Assembly (NCBI RefSeq): GCF_000763295.1
Contig: NZ_JRJE01000003.1
Coordinates: 1 to 64,000 of the forward strand
DNA length: 64,000 nt
Direction of reading: 5' to 3'
DNA from: Thalassospira australica
Lineage (GTDB): Bacteria; Pseudomonadota; Alphaproteobacteria; Rhodospirillales; Thalassospiraceae
The translations under genes and the position numbers were made by a program. The notes beneath the pieces are model-generated. The model did no database searches. It was not told where the DNA came from and worked only from the letters and a program-made list of their open reading frames with translations. Shown one piece after another: positions 52,011 through 61,078 of the stretch (positions are counted from its first letter, which is position 1; every line of letters starts with the position of its first letter).

Positions 52011-52298
52011 CTAGTCGACAACAATTCCCGCGACATCGGTATAGATCGCAACCACCACACATAAAATGATGATCGCCACGATTGCTGTCGCACCGATCTT
52101 TGGCAGGTTTTGCTTCATCCACTCACTTGGCGACGGGCGTGGCCCTGTATCACGTTTGGACTTCAGGCGCGGACGAACCGGCCCGCGTGACAAGTCTTGG
52201 ACGGGTTTGGCAACTTCGTCATTTGACGCCCAGTGATGGCGGGTCTCAGGTAAGTAAACAGGCTGACGGTCATCCTGACCATTTTCGTCATACATCAT
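52011..52298 (-). CDS. Hypothetical tail-anchored membrane protein
   Basis: 95 residues. Charged, Pro/Arg-rich N-terminal two thirds (SRGPVRPRLKSKRDTGPRPSPSEW) and one C-terminal membrane helix (IGATAIVAIIILCVVVAIY) ending in a short tail (TDVAGIVVD). No signal peptide; probably C-tail anchored with the basic part in the cytoplasm. Contains a WAS tripeptide also present in the next gene upstream (NWASQEDF), which has the same overall layout. No known family. Confidence 0.6.
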   Translation of the reverse strand: MMYDENGQDDRQPVYLPETRHHWASNDEVAKPVQDLSRGPVRPRLKSKRDTGPRPSPSEWMKQNLPKIGATAIVAIIILCVVVAIYTDVAGIVVD

Positions 52299-52579
52299 GG
52301 CGATTTCACAGCGTCACTCGCTGGCTCCTGCGACAAGGGTAAATTTACGAACCTTCGTCATCGTCGAAACATATATGTCGCCGTGCTTCAACCATAACGC
52401 CCCCGTTTTGGATGTTATCGCTCAGTCGTCCCCGAAAACTGTCCTCGTATCCGTCAATGGCACATCCCGGTATCGGCCGATGTGTATCCCCTCGGCCAAC
52501 ATGATCATGCCTATGCTTCTTGATATATGGGTATTGCGGCAATAGTTCGGCAATAGCAGAACGGGCCAGGGGCCAGGAC

Positions 52580-53551
52580 CTACTTCCCGATAATCAGCGA
52601 GAATTCATTGACCGTCAGGATCAGCACATAAACAACAGCAACGGCAGTAATCACATAGGCAGCAAACCGCGCAACCGCCTTGTTCCAGCTCTTTGACCGG
52701 CCAGAACCTTTTTGATCCTTCCCGGAACGCCCGCCTGCCGCGCGCCCCTGTTTTTCCAGTATTGCCTTGCGTTTGGCAGCAAAATCTTCCTGCGAGGCCC
52801 AATTCGAATCATTGTCAGGCAAATCAATCCGGGACTTGCGGGCATCTGCTTCTTTCAGGTCATCTACCCGACCGGAAATGTCGTTTTTACTGTGCCCCGC
52901 CCCGTCGTCCTCACCACGGGCATGATCCAGCAGGGTTCTACCCCCATCCAGGCTGTCGATGTATTCTTCGTAAGCCGTTTTTTCCTTGGCAATCGCTGCT
53001 TTTTGCGCAGCCGCATGTGCATCAGCACCAACAGTCGGATCTTGTCGCTGGGCTGCGGGGCCACCCTGCGACGATTGCAGTGCCTGCTGTTCATCCTGCG
53101 GCAGGAACATCGACATCAGACCACCCGGCTTGTTCTGCACATGAACATGTCGACGGGGTTTAACTTTCTCAGCGCCCTGCCCCCGTTCCTGTTTGGCGCT
53201 TGCAAGGTTCGCATTGCTAATCAAGGGCGTTGGTTTGGGCCCGATCAATGCCGGTGGCTGCACATCAAGATCATGTGCCGGATCGTATTCATCCTCGTTG
53301 TCTTCGGGATTGGTTTCGGTTTTCGGCTTTGGCATCAGAAAAGCGGGGATATCAAAGCCGTTTTTTAACAGCCGCGCACGTGCTTCTGCGCGATACCGTT
53401 CAAGGTCGCGTTCCATCATATCCTTGCGATCAAACCGTTTGATCGGTGTTTCTCGCACAGGTTTTTGCCGCTTGACGGCTTCCCGGACGGTACGGGTCGG
53501 TAAAAAGCGCCCCGGTGCGCGTCCACGCCGACTGGGTGTATTCTCAGCCAT
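52580..53551 (-). CDS. Hypothetical tail-anchored protein, mostly disordered
   Basis: 323 residues from ATG 53551 (MAENTPSRRGRAPGRFL). Very basic start, acidic patch (ETNPEDNEDEYDPAHD), Gln/Ala-rich middle, then a basic segment (GRSGKDQKGSGRSKSWNK) directly before a single C-terminal membrane helix (FAAYVITAVAVVYVLILTV) and short tail. Layout matches the 95-residue protein downstream, so the two may be related or work together. No ordered domain or family recognised. Rightward genes follow upstream across a 196-bp gap. Confidence 0.65.
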   Translation of the reverse strand: MAENTPSRRGRAPGRFLPTRTVREAVKRQKPVRETPIKRFDRKDMMERDLERYRAEARARLLKNGFDIPAFLMPKPKTETNPEDNEDEYDPAHDLDVQPPALIGPKPTPLISNANLASAKQERGQGAEKVKPRRHVHVQNKPGGLMSMFLPQDEQQALQSSQGGPAAQRQDPTVGADAHAAAQKAAIAKEKTAYEEYIDSLDGGRTLLDHARGEDDGAGHSKNDISGRVDDLKEADARKSRIDLPDNDSNWASQEDFAAKRKAILEKQGRAAGGRSGKDQKGSGRSKSWNKAVARFAAYVITAVAVVYVLILTVNEFSLIIGK

Positions 53552-53747
53552 CCACAACCACTGCCGAAATCAGTTTTTTACATGACTCAAGACATCAGGG
53601 CAGACTGCCCGGACAATTCGGCACATCTCAAGGGTTTTATTATGTGGGGCAGCCCCCTTACCCGTTGAATAGAATTCTACTATGAGACACTGTGTTTGGA
53701 AAATCAAAAAAAGCATCATACTCAAACCGCTATCAGGGATAAACGCC

Positions 53748-54542
53748 ATGACTGATGCCCCATCACAAACAGACCTTGTCACCCGACAAGACCACAACGG
53801 TTTTGTCACCTTAACCATGAACAACCCGAAACGGCGCAACGCCCTGTCGGGGGACATGATGACAGCCCTTCACACGGCATTCGACGAAATTGCCGACGAA
53901 CAAGCTGTTCGCTGCGTCATACTGGCGGCCAATGGCCCGGTGTTTTGTGCGGGGCATGACCTTAAGGAAATGCAGGGCATCACCGAATGCGATCAGCACG
54001 CCAGCCTGTTTAACCAGTGCAGTGAACTAATGATGCGGATCGTAAGCCTTCCCCAACCGGTCATTGCACAGGTCCATGGCATGGCAACCGCGGCCGGGTG
54101 CCAACTGGTGGCAAGCTGCGATCTGGCGGTTGGGGCAGATACCGCCAAATTTGCAACCCCGGGGGTCAATATCGGGCTTTTCTGTTCCACCCCGATGGTT
54201 GCGCTTAGTCGCAATATCGCACGCAAACATGCCATGCGCATGCTTCTGACCGGCGATCCGATTGATGCCCAAATGGCGTTTTCGATGGGATTGATATCTG
54301 ATGTCGTCGCCGGTGATGATCTTGAAAATCACACCCACACATTGGCAGCGGGAATTGCCGCCCGATCCGGCATGACCGTCAGGCTTGGCAAACAGGCCTT
54401 CTACAAGCAGGTCGAAATGCCTCTCAACCAAGCTTATTCCTATGCTTCTGACGTCATGACTGCCAACATGCAAAAGCATGACGCCCGCGAAGGCATCGGG
54501 GCTTTTGTCGAGAAACGTCACCCAAGCTGGCGACACGAATAA
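53748..54542 (+). CDS. Enoyl-CoA hydratase/isomerase family protein
   Basis: 264-residue crotonase-fold enzyme. Oxyanion-hole strands: CAGHDLKEMQG and MATAAGCQLVASCDLAV; the NPKRRNALSGDMM start is typical. In the segment after the second oxyanion loop, hydratases often have a catalytic Glu; here the region is ATPGVNIGLFCSTP, which resembles the short-chain/ECHDC3-type group, so the exact reaction (hydratase, isomerase or other) is uncertain. Start ATG 53748 with ribosome site atcaggga. Probably in fatty-acid or branched-chain acyl-CoA turnover. Confidence 0.87.
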   Translation: MTDAPSQTDLVTRQDHNGFVTLTMNNPKRRNALSGDMMTALHTAFDEIADEQAVRCVILAANGPVFCAGHDLKEMQGITECDQHASLFNQCSELMMRIVSLPQPVIAQVHGMATAAGCQLVASCDLAVGADTAKFATPGVNIGLFCSTPMVALSRNIARKHAMRMLLTGDPIDAQMAFSMGLISDVVAGDDLENHTHTLAAGIAARSGMTVRLGKQAFYKQVEMPLNQAYSYASDVMTANMQKHDAREGIGAFVEKRHPSWRHE

Positions 54543-54631
54543 AACATACGGGCATGTATGGGGCGTGCCCCTTGAAAAGACCGTGAAATGCGGCAATCCT
54601 GATTGCATAATCTTGTTACGGAGTTCGATCC

Positions 54632-55267
54632 ATGCCGTTTGAAATCTGGCTTGCCTTTGCTTTTGCCTGTGCTGTTGTTCTGGCCATCCCCGGCCCGACA
54701 ATCATGCTTGTTGTCAGTTATGCATTGGGCAAAGGGCGTCAAACAGCATGGGCCACCGTTCCGGGCGTTGCACTGGGCGATTTGACCGCCATGTCGATTT
54801 CGTTGGCCGGTGCTGGTGCAATTCTTGCGGCCTCGGCACAGGCCTTTACCGTGCTGAAACTGGTTGGTGCGGCCTATTTGATCTATCTCGGCATCAAGAT
54901 GTGGCGTGAAAAACCCGAAGCCGTTCACGATAACCCGGATGCCAAACGCAATCGCCCATCGCGCATGTTTCTGCAGGCCTATGTTGTCACGGCCCTAAAT
55001 CCCAAGGGTATTGTCTTTTTCATTGCCTTCGTGCCGCAGTTCGTAACAGCCGGAACTCCGATCCTGCCGCAGTTCATCATCATGACGGCAACCTTTGTCA
55101 GTCTTGCTGCGATCAATGTTGCGATCTGGGCGATGATGGCCGGCGCACTGCGTGAACGGTTTCGTCATCCGTCTGCCATGCGGCGTCTGACACGGATCGG
55201 CGGGGGTGTCATGATCGGGGCCGGCCTGCTGACCGCCCTTACCCGCCGCGCAAGTGCTGCGGTTTAA
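54632..55267 (+). CDS. LysE/RhtB family exporter
   Basis: 211-residue inner-membrane protein with about six helices. The start FEIWLAFAFACAVVLAIPGPTIMLVVSYALGKGR carries the PGP signature, and NPKGIVFFIAFVPQF is the second conserved block of LysE/RhtB amino-acid exporters. Likely exports an amino acid such as homoserine, threonine or a related compound; not determinable. Its 3' end overlaps the convergent msrQ gene by 29 bp. Confidence 0.9.
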   Translation: MPFEIWLAFAFACAVVLAIPGPTIMLVVSYALGKGRQTAWATVPGVALGDLTAMSISLAGAGAILAASAQAFTVLKLVGAAYLIYLGIKMWREKPEAVHDNPDAKRNRPSRMFLQAYVVTALNPKGIVFFIAFVPQFVTAGTPILPQFIIMTATFVSLAAINVAIWAMMAGALRERFRHPSAMRRLTRIGGGVMIGAGLLTALTRRASAAV

Positions 55268-56120
55268 GCTTCATGGCTGCGATCAGGTTTGCAAGCATCC
55301 TGCCCGCAGCCCCGTCGCGCCCGAATGGCCAGATCACAAGCATCACCACACCGGCCGAAAAGACATTCCATGCCGGGCGCAGCGGCCACATCCATTCAAG
55401 ATTTGCCGCCGCCACCCGATCCGCCGGAACACCGGTTGCCAGGGCGTACCAGGCATATTCAATGCCTGCGGTTGCCAGCCCGGCGACAATCGCAACACCA
55501 AGCAGCGTCACGAAAGAACGAAGCTTCCATCCCCGCCAATGGACAAAACGATACAGCATCAGGCCGACAAACATTCCAGCCATCAGGGCAGCTTCGCTGA
55601 CATCAATTTTTGACTGCATAAAGAAATGCACCACGCCCAAAATGGCGATCGGATAAACAAGTTTGTGCAACCGAACCCATTTGGCCCCCAACCTGCGCAT
55701 CGCAGACCTTGTCGATGTCGCGGCCAGTACCGCCAGCCCAAGCACGGCCACAAAGCCAATCGTCAGATAAATCCGCAAAACGATCTCGCTTACGATCCGC
55801 AGGACATCAAGGTTCTGGCTAATCGCATATAGCCCGACATGCACCATCGCGTAACAAAATGCGGCGACACCGACCTGTCGGCGTATCCAGACCAGTTTGG
55901 AAAACCGGGTGATCCTGCGTAAGGGGGTGACCAAAAGTGTCAGCAGTAAAATCCGGATGGTCCATTCACCGCTTTCAAGAATGGCCTCCTTGACGGGTAT
56001 GGTCGCCCCGCCCTGCGCGATCACGGGCCAAAGCAAAGCGATGGCCGGAACAAGAAGTGCGACAAAAACGGTCAATTTGAAAAACGAAAAGCGTCCGGAT
56101 GGATCAAGCCAAGGATACAT
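55239..56120 (-). CDS. msrQ: Haem-binding membrane subunit MsrQ of the periplasmic methionine sulfoxide reductase
   Basis: 293 residues with six membrane helices of the ferric-reductase-like (YedZ) fold. Haem-ligand histidines lie in CYAMVHVGLYAI and VRLHKLVYPIAILGVVHFFM. MsrQ passes electrons from quinol or FMN reductase to MsrP, the periplasmic repair enzyme for oxidised methionine. msrP is usually next to msrQ, but no molybdopterin protein gene is in the window, so it must be elsewhere. The C-terminus is longer than in E. coli MsrQ. Convergent overlap with the LysE gene. Confidence 0.88.
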   Translation of the reverse strand: MYPWLDPSGRFSFFKLTVFVALLVPAIALLWPVIAQGGATIPVKEAILESGEWTIRILLLTLLVTPLRRITRFSKLVWIRRQVGVAAFCYAMVHVGLYAISQNLDVLRIVSEIVLRIYLTIGFVAVLGLAVLAATSTRSAMRRLGAKWVRLHKLVYPIAILGVVHFFMQSKIDVSEAALMAGMFVGLMLYRFVHWRGWKLRSFVTLLGVAIVAGLATAGIEYAWYALATGVPADRVAAANLEWMWPLRPAWNVFSAGVVMLVIWPFGRDGAAGRMLANLIAAMKLKPQHLRGG

Positions 56121-56320
56121 TCAATATATGCCTGTCAGGTGTAATCGACCCTGCAGTCAAAGCGCATCTGACACGCAACGTCATCTAAATTGCCATCAAC
56201 TTTCCGCGAGGCCCCCGGTATACCCCACCGCAGTCAGAAGAATAAACCACTTCACCGTTGCGACGCACCGCCGAACATACCACTATCATGGTGTAATCGC
56301 GCCCCAACAGGATGAAACTG

Positions 56321-56743
56321 ATGACAAAATTTGAAAACCCCACCGATCCTGAAATCAAATCGCTTTTGGATAATACCAAAACAATCGCGCTGGTCGGTGC
56401 CAGTCCGAAACCTGAACGCCCGTCAAACCGGGTTATGAAGTTCCTGCTTGATCAGGGTTATACCGTCATCCCCGTTAATCCGGGGCAGGCAGGCAGCACA
56501 ATCCACGGTCAGCTGGTGGTCGCCCAGCTATCAGACATCAGCGTTTCGGTCGATATGGTGGATGTGTTCCGCAACAGCAACGACGCTGCGGGCGTTATTG
56601 ATGATGCGATTGCGATTGGCGCAAAATCGGTCTGGACGCAATTTGGCGTCATCAATCCCGATGCCTGCACCAAGGCGAAAGAACATGGACTGATCGCCGT
56701 GATGGATCGCTGCCCGGCGATTGAGCTGCCCCGCCTGTCCTGA
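56321..56743 (+). CDS. CoA-binding protein (YccU family)
   Basis: 140-residue Rossmann-fold CoA-binding domain alone. Motifs: TIALVGASPKPERPSNRVMKFLL, the VIPVNPG loop, KSVWTQFGV, and the closing VMDRCPAIELPRL. The family is widespread and its function not established. Start ATG 56321 (MTKFENP) is spaced 8 nt from the purines cagga; a nearby ATG at 56312 would sit on top of them. Convergent with the secreted unknown at 56838, ending at a shared terminator. Confidence 0.88.
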   Translation: MTKFENPTDPEIKSLLDNTKTIALVGASPKPERPSNRVMKFLLDQGYTVIPVNPGQAGSTIHGQLVVAQLSDISVSVDMVDVFRNSNDAAGVIDDAIAIGAKSVWTQFGVINPDACTKAKEHGLIAVMDRCPAIELPRLS

Positions 56744-56775
56744 ACCGGGGTCTTTTCATTTCGCTTGAACCCACT

Positions 56776-56812
56776 AAAAAAGGCACCGTACTTGCGATAC
56801 GGTACCCTTTGG
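56776..56812. terminator. Bidirectional terminator between the CoA-binding and secreted-protein genes
   Basis: Stem aaaggcaccgta / tacggtaccctt (one bulge) with a 7-nt loop, A-run on the left and weak T-rich tail on the right. It lies between two convergent stop codons. Confidence 0.75.
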
Positions 56813-56837
56813 GAGTTTTTGCTGTGTGGTGTGGCTA

Positions 56838-57485
56838 TCAGCCGCGACCACATTGCGCCATCAGTTCGGGAACAAGCCCCTGATTGCCAATAAAGACCGG
56901 TTGAACCGCGCTGGTAACCGAATAGGCCTTGGTGTGTTCATCAACCAACGCATCAAAGTAGCCTGCCGTCTCGAGCACCAATGACATCACGCCATCTGGC
57001 TTCATCCGAAGTGAAGCAAAGCCATTGGCATATTCAGTGCGCGCGCATTCGCGGCCAAGTATGGTGTCAAAACGCTCGACCAGAGCGTAGCGCGGATTTT
57101 CCATCAGATGATCACGATCCGATACCGCACCGGGCTTGAGCCCTGCCTTGGGAATATATTTTCCAAAATGTGTCTGGGACTGAACAATATAGCCATCGGG
57201 GAAATAAACAGCCACGTCTTCGGCCAGAAGAATGCGATCCCCAATCACCTGACCGGACCGCAGAAGCTGTTTGATGCGTTTCCCCGGAATCTCGCCGGAA
57301 AATGCATTAAACCGCAAGGTTTTCCCGTCGCCACGCAAATCAGCGAAATAACGTTCGAACGGCACGACGGGTGTTTTGTCCGCCGCATTTGCCGCTGGTG
57401 TCATGGCTGCGGTTGCAGCAACCGCCAATGCAAGTACAACGCCCGCTGAGCGTTGCGAAAACACCGACGTGATGACCTTAAGCAT
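56838..57485 (-). CDS. Unrecognised secreted protein
   Basis: 215 residues from ATG 57485 (MLKVITSVFSQRSAGVVLALAVAATAAM), with signal peptide ending ANAADK. The mature part (about 185 residues) shows short aromatic motifs: FERYFADLRGDGKTLRFNAFSGEIPGKRI, HFGKYIPKAG and RECARTEYANGFASLRM. Two cysteines (one in the segment GRECAR, one at the C-terminus QCGRG) could form a disulfide. I do not recognise the family. The frame upstream to 57635 lacks a signal-like start and a ribosome site. Convergent with the CoA-binding protein gene. Confidence 0.75.
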   Translation of the reverse strand: MLKVITSVFSQRSAGVVLALAVAATAAMTPAANAADKTPVVPFERYFADLRGDGKTLRFNAFSGEIPGKRIKQLLRSGQVIGDRILLAEDVAVYFPDGYIVQSQTHFGKYIPKAGLKPGAVSDRDHLMENPRYALVERFDTILGRECARTEYANGFASLRMKPDGVMSLVLETAGYFDALVDEHTKAYSVTSAVQPVFIGNQGLVPELMAQCGRG

Positions 57486-57602
57486 ATGTTCCCGCCTCTC
57501 ACTCACAATCAGGAATATATCGCAGAGATTATTCACATTAGTCCCAAATTCAACACCTGTTTCTGCGAAATAACCTTGCGTTCCCAAAAGCACATACAAA
57601 AA

Positions 57603-57632
57603 CAACGAGGTGGCATAATGCCACCTCGTTGC
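57603..57632 (-). terminator. Terminator of the OmpA lipoprotein gene
   Basis: 12-13 bp perfect stem aacgaggtggcat / atgccacctcgtt with almost no loop, preceded on the minus side by TTGTTTTTG, 24 bp after the stop. Confidence 0.88.
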
Positions 57633-57656
57633 CAAAGATTTGGTAAATGTCGGCGA

Positions 57657-58562
57657 TTAGTCGACAGAGATCGTAACGCGACGGTTACGCGGCTCACGAA
57701 CACCATCCGGAGTCGGGATCAGAAGATCTCCTTCACCAACGGCGTCGCTATCAACCATGTCACCTTTAACACCACGACCGGTCAGCTCGCCAAGAGCGGC
57801 TGCAGCGCGACGTTCGGAAAGACGCAAGTTATAGGCAGCCGAACCAGAAGCATCGGCGTGACCAACGATCGAAACATCACCCATCGAAGTCGCCCACTGT
57901 TCAGAAGCGGCATCGAGAACACGCTCGGAAACCGGGGTGATTTCAACACTGTCGAAATCGAAGAAGATGGTGAACAGGCGCGGCTCTGCAGCAGCAACCG
58001 GCTCTGCAGCGGCCATCGGCTCAGGCTCTACTGCACGAAGTTCTGCCATTGCAGCTTCGAAATCTTTCCAGCACTGGCTGATCAGCTCGGTCTGCCAGCC
58101 TTCTTCGCTTTCCTCAACCCAGCAGTCATAACGTGCCTGGGCGATTGCTGCGGTATCAGGCTTCTCTTCACGTTTGCCATCATCAAGAAGTCCAAGCAGT
58201 TCGTCACGAACAGCGCGCTTCTGTGCGATTTCTTCATCGGAGAAACGCCAGTTTGCCGGATCTTCCGGAAGCGGCACCTGGTCGCCAGATACGCTGCCAG
58301 CTTTCTTCGCAAAGAAGTCGGCGTCAAAATAATCGTACCATTCGTCGGCTTCACGCTGTGCATAGGCGATGTACTCAGCCTTAAGCGCCTTGCCAAACGC
58401 AGAGGTCGGCTCCGCGTTCTGCATCGCAGATGAAACAGAGCTGCTGTATGTGAACGGGTTCCCGCCATAGGGTACAGCGGTACCGGTATTCTCGACAGTG
58501 CTACACGCACCAAGAAGCGCTACGCCACCGAGTGCACAAAGAATAGACGGACGAATTTGCAT
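57657..58562 (-). CDS. OmpA-family lipoprotein
   Basis: 301 residues. Signal peptide with lipobox LLGAC (Cys20). An N-terminal region of unknown fold (about 50-170) is rich in acidic and aromatic residues (WYDYFDADFF, WRFSDEEIAQKRAVRDELLGLLDD). The C-terminal OmpA domain (about 195-301) has FFDFDSVEITPVS, VSIVGHADASGSAAYNLRLSERRAAAALGEL and NRRVTISVD and should bind peptidoglycan. Probably an outer-membrane lipoprotein that tethers the wall. Its start region (58563-58788) is a long AT-rich divergent region shared with the mscS gene. Confidence 0.88.
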   Translation of the reverse strand: MQIRPSILCALGGVALLGACSTVENTGTAVPYGGNPFTYSSSVSSAMQNAEPTSAFGKALKAEYIAYAQREADEWYDYFDADFFAKKAGSVSGDQVPLPEDPANWRFSDEEIAQKRAVRDELLGLLDDGKREEKPDTAAIAQARYDCWVEESEEGWQTELISQCWKDFEAAMAELRAVEPEPMAAAEPVAAAEPRLFTIFFDFDSVEITPVSERVLDAASEQWATSMGDVSIVGHADASGSAAYNLRLSERRAAAALGELTGRGVKGDMVDSDAVGEGDLLIPTPDGVREPRNRRVTISVD

Positions 58563-58788
58563 GTTTTACCCCTACCTTGAAGGTTGTTCTTCGGATACTA
58601 CTTTAACACCAATGATGGTGGAATTATGTCTTAAAACGATCGAAAACGCGATTTGTTCCATACACCTAAAATGAATTGGTGATTGTATCGCGCTTTTCAA
58701 GAACGCTTAAACCTGCAATGGTAATTCTTTCATACAGATGTATGAGTTGCAATAAACACAATTATGACACGGAACGCACGAGGTTCAT

Positions 58789-59745
58789 ATGCTCGAAACC
58801 GACGTCTCGACAATTACAGAAATGCTTAAGGGATTTGCGCTGGGCTTTGGCCTCGACCTGCTTGGCGCAGTTCTCATACTTATTGTTGGCTGGTGGGTTG
58901 CCGGTCGCGCAGCCGCCTTGGTGCGCCATTCGCTGAAAAATACAAAGTTTGTTGATGCGACGCTCAAGCCGCTGGCATCAAGCATTGTGCGTTATGCCGT
59001 TCTGGTTTTTGTCATCATCGCGGTTCTGTCGAACTTTGGCGTTGAAACCACCAGTATCATCGCCGTTCTTGGTGCCGCCGGTCTGGCCATTGGCCTGGCC
59101 CTGCAGGGAACGCTATCGAACATTGCAGCTGGCGTCATGATTCTTATCCTGCGCCCTCTCAAGATTGATGAATTCGTCGAAGCCGGTTCTGTTTCCGGTA
59201 CCGTCGTTGAAATCACGCTGTTTACCACTTTGCTGAAAACACCAGATGGTGTGTTTATCTCTGCACCAAATTCGCAAATCTGGAACAGCGCGATCAAAAA
59301 CTATTCCCGCAACCCGACCCGACGTCTCGACATCAAGGTTGGCATTGCCTACGACGACGATGTGGATGCTGCTCTTGAGTTCCTGACCAAACTGGTCGCA
59401 TCTGATGAACGCGTCCTCAAGGATCCGGAACCCATGAGCTTTGTTGCCAACCTTGGTGAAAGCTCGGTCGACCTTACGGCACGTGGCTGGGTCGCAACGG
59501 GTGACTTCTGGCCAGCCTTCTTTGATCTGACCCGCAAGTCGAAAACGGAACTCGAAGCCGCTGGCTTCTCGATCCCGTTCCCGCAACGCGATCTGCACAT
59601 CATCGAAAGCCCGGAAACCGCAAGCACACCAAAAACAGCGGCCAAGGCACCTGCCAAGAAACCGGCAACGCGTTCGCGCGCCACTGCCGCAAAATCGACC
59701 ACCAAAACCACGGCTGCCAAAAAGGCACCTGCTGCGAAAAGCTGA
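58789..59745 (+). CDS. MscS-family mechanosensitive channel with H1-like basic tail
   Basis: 318 residues. Three membrane helices, the last forming the pore: [34 protein letters not shown] (Gly/Ala-packed TM3 and the loop beginning FVEAGS). Then the cytoplasmic beta domain ([37 protein letters not shown]) and the mixed alpha/beta domain. It protects cells from hypo-osmotic shock. Residues 275-318 are unlike other MscS: a Lys/Ala/Thr/Pro tail ([19 protein letters not shown]...) resembling histone H1, perhaps binding nucleic acid or anionic lipid. Followed by its own terminator. Confidence 0.92.
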   Translation: MLETDVSTITEMLKGFALGFGLDLLGAVLILIVGWWVAGRAAALVRHSLKNTKFVDATLKPLASSIVRYAVLVFVIIAVLSNFGVETTSIIAVLGAAGLAIGLALQGTLSNIAAGVMILILRPLKIDEFVEAGSVSGTVVEITLFTTLLKTPDGVFISAPNSQIWNSAIKNYSRNPTRRLDIKVGIAYDDDVDAALEFLTKLVASDERVLKDPEPMSFVANLGESSVDLTARGWVATGDFWPAFFDLTRKSKTELEAAGFSIPFPQRDLHIIESPETASTPKTAAKAPAKKPATRSRATAAKSTTKTTAAKKAPAAKS

Positions 59746-59769
59746 TCGATCTTTGCAAAATCAAATTAA

Positions 59770-59797
59770 AAGAGGTCCGATCGGGCCTCTTTTTTTG
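59770..59797 (+). terminator. Terminator of the mscS-like gene
   Basis: Stem aagaggtccg / cgggcctctt with a short loop and a run of seven T, 24 bp after the stop. Confidence 0.92.
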
Positions 59798-59933
59798 TGC
59801 TTTCCCAGTTGATTGGGACAAATGGTTGGCCTTATGCCAACGCGTAGTATCCCGCTGTTACCCGCAAGGCCTCGTTGCGGCCTATAGTTCACTGCCCTTG
59901 AATGGCACAACAAAACAAGCGGGAGGACATCCA

Positions 59934-60515
59934 ATGTCTGCGAAAAAAATTCTCATGATCACCGGCGATTATGCTGAAGACTATGAAACGATGGTACCGT
60001 TTCAAACCTTGTTGGCGGTTGGCCATCATGTTGATGCGGTATGCCCGGACAAAAAATCCGGCGACAGCATCGCAACCGCCATCCATGATTTTGAAGGCGA
60101 TCAAACCTACAGCGAAAAGCGCGGCCACAACTTTGCACTCAACGCTGATTTCGCGTCTGCACGTGCCGAGAACTATGATGCCTTGGTCATCCCCGGCGGC
60201 CGTGCCCCTGAATATCTGCGCCTGAACGAAGACGTGATCCGTCTGGTGCGTGATTTTAATGACGCGGGCAAACCGATTGCCGCTGTCTGCCATGGCGCAC
60301 AGATTCTTGCTGCCGCTGACATCATCAAGGGCCGCAATGTATCAGCCTATCCGGCCTGCGCACCTGAGGTGAAACTGGGTGGTGGCATCTATGCCGATAT
60401 CGCCATTGACGATGCGTGTACTGACGGCAACCTTGTTACAGCACCTGCATGGCCTGCTCACCCGAAATGGATGGCAGCCTTCCTTGCGGTTCTGGGCACA
60501 GAAATCAAATTGTGA
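59934..60515 (+). CDS. DJ-1/PfpI family protein
   Basis: 193-residue class-I glutamine-amidotransferase-like fold. The nucleophile elbow is [14 protein letters not shown] (Cys in the G-x-C-H-G-type turn) and the acidic partner is in [22 protein letters not shown] is the third conserved block. Members act as glyoxalase III/deglycase-like enzymes or stress chaperones; a PfpI protease role is old and doubtful. Start ATG 59934 with ribosome site gggaggac; the frame continues upstream to 59826 but the first 36 residues do not match the family. Confidence 0.9.
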   Translation: MSAKKILMITGDYAEDYETMVPFQTLLAVGHHVDAVCPDKKSGDSIATAIHDFEGDQTYSEKRGHNFALNADFASARAENYDALVIPGGRAPEYLRLNEDVIRLVRDFNDAGKPIAAVCHGAQILAAADIIKGRNVSAYPACAPEVKLGGGIYADIAIDDACTDGNLVTAPAWPAHPKWMAAFLAVLGTEIKL

Positions 60516-60634
60516 TGACCGGTCGCCCAATCGCTGATTGCGCTTGGGCGACATTTGCCTGACCATGGCCCTGCCCGAATTAAAACGCCGCCGGATGCTT
60601 TGAACCGGCAGCATTCACAGGAAAGGCCGTCCAG

Positions 60635-60967
60635 ATGTGTCAAATTTATTCAGGTACCGAAACCGAGCTGTACCAGTCTGTCAGCCGGTCCGTACGGATC
60701 AATGGTGTTGTCACCAGCTTGCGTCTTGAGCTGCGGTTCTGGCAAATCCTTGACGAAATCGCCGCTGGCGAGGGTTTCAGCACACCGCAGTTTCTTGGAA
60801 AAATTCACGACGAAGTTGTCGCCCAACGTGGCGATATTCCCAACTTCGCATCACTTCTGCGCGTCATTTGTACGGTTTACCTCGAAAAGCAAACGGCCGA
60901 GCATCAAGATATGCTGGCCCATTTGCCAACACAGCATCCCGCGGCCTCATCGCGTACCGCGAGCTGA
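60635..60967 (+). CDS. Ribbon-helix-helix domain protein
   Basis: 110 residues. The segment RSVRINGVVTSLRLELRFWQILDEIAAGEG fits a ribbon-helix-helix (RHH_4, 'arylsulfatase regulator-like') domain: a short beta strand (VTSLRLE) then two helices (FWQILDEIAAGEG; PNFASLLRVICTVYLEKQ). Such proteins bind DNA as dimers. The target is unknown. The start ATG 60635 is preceded by an aggaaagg ribosome site. The 3' end of the PfpI gene is 119 bp upstream. Confidence 0.8.
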   Translation: MCQIYSGTETELYQSVSRSVRINGVVTSLRLELRFWQILDEIAAGEGFSTPQFLGKIHDEVVAQRGDIPNFASLLRVICTVYLEKQTAEHQDMLAHLPTQHPAASSRTAS

Positions 60968-61078
60968 AATTTGCGCCCGTATATTTAAATGCCTGCCAAA
61001 GATGCGCATATGCCAAATAGGTCTTGCACAGTGTGACCGTGCATGGCCCTTCCTGCATCCCTCATCTTTGGAGCCGTT

